A DNA stretch of 64,000 nt, taken from assembly GCA_016801885.1 (NCBI GenBank), contig CM028885.1, positions 19,975,834 through 20,039,833 of the forward strand. Direction: 5' to 3'. The position numbers and the translations under genes were made by a program. Of the stretch, positions 63,001 to 64,000 are shown piece by piece. The notes beneath the pieces are model-generated. The model was not told the origin of the DNA and searched no databases. It worked only from the letters and a program-made list of their open reading frames with translations. Within the stretch, counting starts at the first letter, position 1. Every line of letters starts with the position of its first letter. This DNA comes from Toxotes chatareus (taxonomy: Eukaryota > Chordata > Actinopteri > Toxotidae).

Positions 63001-63725
63001 TGAGGACGCAAACCCTTCAACCACTCTAGCTGCTCAGTTGTGGTGTTGGAGCTACGACAGTTTGTCAGAGAGGGTTTGCACCCTGCATTGGATGCAGACT
63101 CTGCAGTGTCACATTGAACCAAAAACTCCTCCCTCTCACTCACTTCCTCTCTCCCTCTCTGCCCGAGTGACCTATTTAGCGGCAGCAGCAGCAGGATGGC
63201 AGGAGCAGCCAGACAATGTGCTCAGAGGGTGAAAGAGGGGAGGAGGGATCTTGAATGTAAAACACCTAACTGAAGGCAGTGTGTTATTGTGTTAGAGCGG
63301 GTGTGTTCGTGTCAGAGTGACATTCCTCATCCATTCATTCCAACAGGCATTAAGGGCTGATTTGCATCATTTGAATGCATCTTATGTGAAAAGTTGTGCT
63401 TTGTCGCCCTCTGTTGGTTAGAAAAAGTAGGTGTCGAGGTGTTTTTAAACGTGTTGCGTTGACGCAAATTGGTGTATAATTGGTAATTGTAATTATTGCC
63501 AAAATACAGTTGATTTTCTGTCAATTGACTAATTGTCTCATCTCCAAATTATTGATATATTACTAAATATCATTGAATACTAGCAACATATAAAAGTTTT
63601 GCCTGTGGCTTTAAACTCCTTATTGTGTTCCAGTGATCAAGAAATGCTTCTTTCCATCTGTTTCAGATACTGTTCGATCAAGCTCAGAGGTCTGTGAAGC
63701 AGCAGTTGCACAACTTTGTGAAGGA
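27119..63725 (+). CDS. acap3: ACAP3, Arf GTPase-activating protein with BAR/PH/ankyrin domains; 5' part, 5 coding exons
   Basis: ACAP proteins stimulate GTP hydrolysis by Arf6 and related Arfs at endosomal and plasma membranes; the full domain order is BAR, PH, ArfGAP, ankyrin. Only the first 112 codons and part of the next are in the window, all in the BAR domain. Coding exons: 27119-27165, 52120-52177, 55732-55851, 56557-56610, 63667-63725 (donor GTGAGT, continues beyond the window). All junctions are GT-AG and in phase. The start is MTVDFEDCIKDSPRFR. Exon 2 has IDEVETEVVEIEAKLDK, exon 3 VKLCSGMIEAGKAYVS, exon 4 SLQEIINYHM and exon 5 FDQAQRSVKQQLHNFVKE. These match ACAP3 better than ACAP2 or ACAP1, from memory of the human proteins. 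Intron 1 is about 25 kb and intron 4 about 7 kb with a hAT transposon inside. PH, ArfGAP and ankyrin parts lie to the right. Which of the teleost duplicates (acap3a or acap3b) this is cannot be told. Confidence 0.95.
27614..27640. repeat. (TTTG)n tandem repeat
   Basis: Five to six tandem TTTG units in ACAP3 intron 1. Confidence 0.9.
27692..28219 (+). mobile_element. Complete MITE (family C), hAT-like
   Basis: 528-base element with exact 10-base terminal inverted repeats (cagtggtgga / tccaccactg). Flanking 8-mers tgtgcctg and actgcctg agree at 6 of 8 positions, as expected of an old 8-bp hAT-type target duplication. There is no transposase. Internal sequence is rich in tactt/aagta words. Related full or partial copies lie at 28853, 32342, 49303 and 26550. 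Confidence 0.75.
28372..28640 (+). repeat. Dispersed repeat family B
   Basis: Starts cagggctgcaactaatgatt and contains tatgaaatgtcagataaaag, aacagtccagaacttaattt and aatcaaaatagttgctgact. The same blocks recur in order at 36805 and 41435. Confidence 0.6.
28853..29265 (-). mobile_element. MITE family C copy, opposite orientation to its neighbour
   Basis: It begins gcggaggtggaagatcctgt, contains actaaagtaaaagtacagtg and ends cagttcctctccagcactgc, the inverse of the cagtggtggagagtaact end at 27692. Ends are degraded; no target duplication was recognised. Confidence 0.6.
31383..31400. repeat. A18 homopolymer
   Basis: Run of 18 A in ACAP3 intron 1. It may be the tail of a very decayed retroelement, but nothing recognisable precedes it. 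Confidence 0.8.
32342..32490 (+). repeat. MITE family C, 5' part
   Basis: Starts cagtggtggacggtaactaa, near-identical to the TIR region at 27692, and contains ctgctgcactacatttattt. Truncated. Confidence 0.55.
34963..35450 (+). repeat. Dispersed repeat family A, fullest copy
   Basis: Runs from ggaatagttggacattttgg through gttagcttagcttagcacaa, aactggaaac-like and cagctagcccggttctgtcc blocks, then cttgtttgtttaatctggat, and acttcctggagtctcggctg. Five other partial copies in the window can be aligned to it. No coding capacity. I know this family as very common in teleosts but not its formal name. Confidence 0.65.
36805..37275 (+). repeat. Dispersed repeat family B
   Basis: Starts gcagagctgtaacagttagt, contains caacggtccaaaaccccaaa and ttaattgattaattgattat, and ends with cagctctaatt, which nearly mirrors its start (imperfect terminal inverted repeat). 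Confidence 0.6.
37341..37354 (+). promoter_or_regulatory. RFX X-box-like motif
   Basis: gttgccatggagac fits the RFX consensus GTTGCCATGGNAAC with one mismatch. It lies within ACAP3 intron 1. Confidence 0.35.
39960..40155 (-). repeat. Dispersed repeat family D
   Basis: Contains ggtctccagaggatgaatcg, gattttggtgaccacctgac and ttttcctctggaaccactct, the inverse of blocks in the copy at 24785. Confidence 0.5.
40609..40630 (+). other. G-quadruplex-prone G-run
   Basis: Three G-runs of 4, 8 and 7 bases separated by TT and C. The 8-base run can supply two strands of a quadruplex. Confidence 0.6.
41435..41865 (+). repeat. Dispersed repeat family B
   Basis: Starts agggctgcaactgcaacaac and contains tttataaaatgtcagaacat and cagtccaaaacccaaagata. 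It aligns with the copies at 28372 and 36805. Confidence 0.6.
43006..43027 (+). other. G-rich tract
   Basis: Seven G, T, seven G, CTGA, then GGG. Quadruplex-prone, in ACAP3 intron 1. Confidence 0.55.
43245..43400 (-). repeat. Dispersed repeat family D
   Basis: Contains actttggtccagactgaaat, attatcctcagaggataaat and tgacctttcctctagcgcca, the inverse of the copy at 24785. Confidence 0.55.
43727..43750. repeat. (TGCC)n tandem repeat
   Basis: About five tandem TGCC units. Confidence 0.85.
44075..44245 (+). repeat. Dispersed teleost repeat
   Basis: Contains ggttaagacactgaactcag and ends aaaagcacaatataaatgta followed by gccatttaccatttg, an arrangement common at the end of a teleost repeat (from memory). 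Confidence 0.45.
45038..45064. repeat. (CT)n microsatellite
   Basis: Uninterrupted CT repeat of about 13 units, followed by a long pyrimidine-rich tract to about 45135. Confidence 0.95.
46625..46740. repeat. Degenerate family B-like repeat
   Basis: Short blocks gaatgattataatcatttat and aagattatcaattaattgtt resemble family B ends. Confidence 0.35.
49303..49600 (+). repeat. MITE family C, 5' part
   Basis: Starts ctgtggtggaaagtaattaa and contains tgtacttaagtacaaatttg. It matches the 5' part of the element at 27692 and is truncated on the right. Confidence 0.6.
54045..54195 (-). repeat. Dispersed repeat family D
   Basis: Contains ttttggttcagactaaaata, tataatctccagatgatgaa and ctatggtgatcctgagcttt, the inverse of the copy at 24785. 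It lies in ACAP3 intron 2. Confidence 0.5.
57321..57360. repeat. (GT)n microsatellite with a G9 run
   Basis: Imperfect then perfect GT repeat followed directly by nine G. Confidence 0.9.
57949..57980. repeat. AT-rich simple repeat
   Basis: Tandem tatata/tttatatata stretch close to the hAT insertion site. Confidence 0.8.
58108..59896 (-). mobile_element. hAT DNA transposon with intact ends and broken transposase
   Basis: The element proper is 58116-59888 (1773 bases). Its ends are inverted repeats (tagtggtgggc at 58116, gcccaccacta ending 59888). A perfect 8-base direct repeat, atatatat, flanks it at 58108-58115 and 59889-59896, the hAT signature, although it lies in an AT microsatellite. 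The minus strand encodes a BED-finger hAT transposase in two open pieces. The catalytic C-terminal part and the hATC dimerisation domain are missing, so this copy is non-autonomous. It lies in ACAP3 intron 4. Confidence 0.9.
58458..59683 (-). pseudogene. hAT transposase gene, N-terminal and middle parts only
   Basis: Piece 1 runs 59683-59081 from ATG (MDAALKPPGLLGGKF) to a stop. It has a BED zinc finger (C32, C35, H51, H56) and the first catalytic Asp in LTGDHWTS. Piece 2, 58988-58458, carries VMKTEERHHAEACARQF, the second conserved Asp block GTDSAPNM, FEHLPCVAHVVQRTI and VPTRWNST. About 150 bases separate the conserved parts (HSFA to LGVMKT) and may be a short intron or an insertion; GT and AG dinucleotides exist but do not give a clean in-frame join. 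Everything after TRWNST, including the last catalytic Glu and the hATC dimerisation region, is missing. The family resembles ZBED-type hATs. Confidence 0.85.
61760..61875 (+). repeat. Degenerate family D-like repeat
   Basis: Contains gggatcatgaaaactaattt and tatggcaatccacccggtat, which resemble parts of the copy at 24785. Confidence 0.4.
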
Positions 63726-64000
63726 GTGAGTAAACCTACGATTCATGATTGTTCAGTCAGGTGTCCCTGCAGAAATTTATGTGTATGAAATATTCAGCAC
63801 AGGTAGAAAAAACAAAGTCCACAGTCTTTAAAGAGCAGACGTACCCTTGTTACCCCTGAAAACCTTTTCTGTGTTTTTAAAAATTAAACAGTGCAACCTT
63901 TTTGCAGCCCAGATATTTTTTCCCCAGACATATCATGAACAGTCTAGGTAAAGTAGGTTACTTCTAACCTCACATTAACTTTGTGGCGACTCTCCTGTAA

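Larger units (their letters stand above)
56611..63666. other. ACAP3 intron 4
   Basis: Seven-kilobase intron that carries the hAT element, GT and AT microsatellites and otherwise AT-rich DNA. No further exon was recognised on either strand. Confidence 0.7.

Overview
The window is animal nuclear DNA, most likely from a ray-finned (teleost) fish. Genes are split by GT-AG introns, intergenic DNA is rich in decayed transposons of families typical of teleosts (Tc1/mariner, L2-type LINE, hAT, a tRNA-like SINE, MITEs), and the proteins are clear vertebrate orthologues. No species assignment is possible from sequence alone.

Layout. Positions 1-307 (minus) hold an open frame that looks like part of an exon of an unrecognised gene running off the left edge. 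CPTP (ceramide-1-phosphate transfer protein, minus, 1795-2731) and INTS11 (catalytic endonuclease subunit of Integrator, plus, 3536-12618) are divergent and share an 0.8 kb promoter region. Both were rebuilt in full: 218 aa from 2 coding exons and 601 aa from 17 coding exons. INTS11 introns carry a Tc1/mariner fossil and an L2 LINE followed by a SINE with an unusual palindrome. A single-exon class A GPCR of P2Y/LPA-receptor type (minus, 13114-14082, 322 aa) converges on the 3' end of INTS11. A short RING-PHD gene (plus, 16270-19887, 7 coding exons, 253 aa) resembles only the N-terminal part of PHRF1. From 27119 to the right edge lies the 5' part of ACAP3 (Arf GTPase-activating protein; first 5 coding exons, BAR-domain start). 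Its first intron is about 25 kb and is filled with repeats; intron 4 contains a nearly intact hAT transposon with TIRs, an 8-bp target duplication and a broken BED-finger transposase.

How it fits together. CPTP-INTS11-ACAP3 reproduces the order and orientation of the human 1p36.33 block (CPTP, INTS11, PUSL1, ACAP3), but PUSL1 was not found and the GPCR and the PHRF1-like gene sit in its place. The genes are not an operon and act in separate processes (sphingolipid transport, RNA 3'-end processing, signalling, ubiquitin/chromatin reading, Arf/membrane traffic). Three housekeeping-type promoters carry a CCGGAAGT ETS-type site. I saw no CRISPR array, tRNA, rRNA or prokaryotic-type defence system. 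The most interesting items are the PHRF1-like short gene, the GPCR insertion in a conserved block, the palindromic SINE, the hAT element and a candidate orphan exon at 20365-20495.
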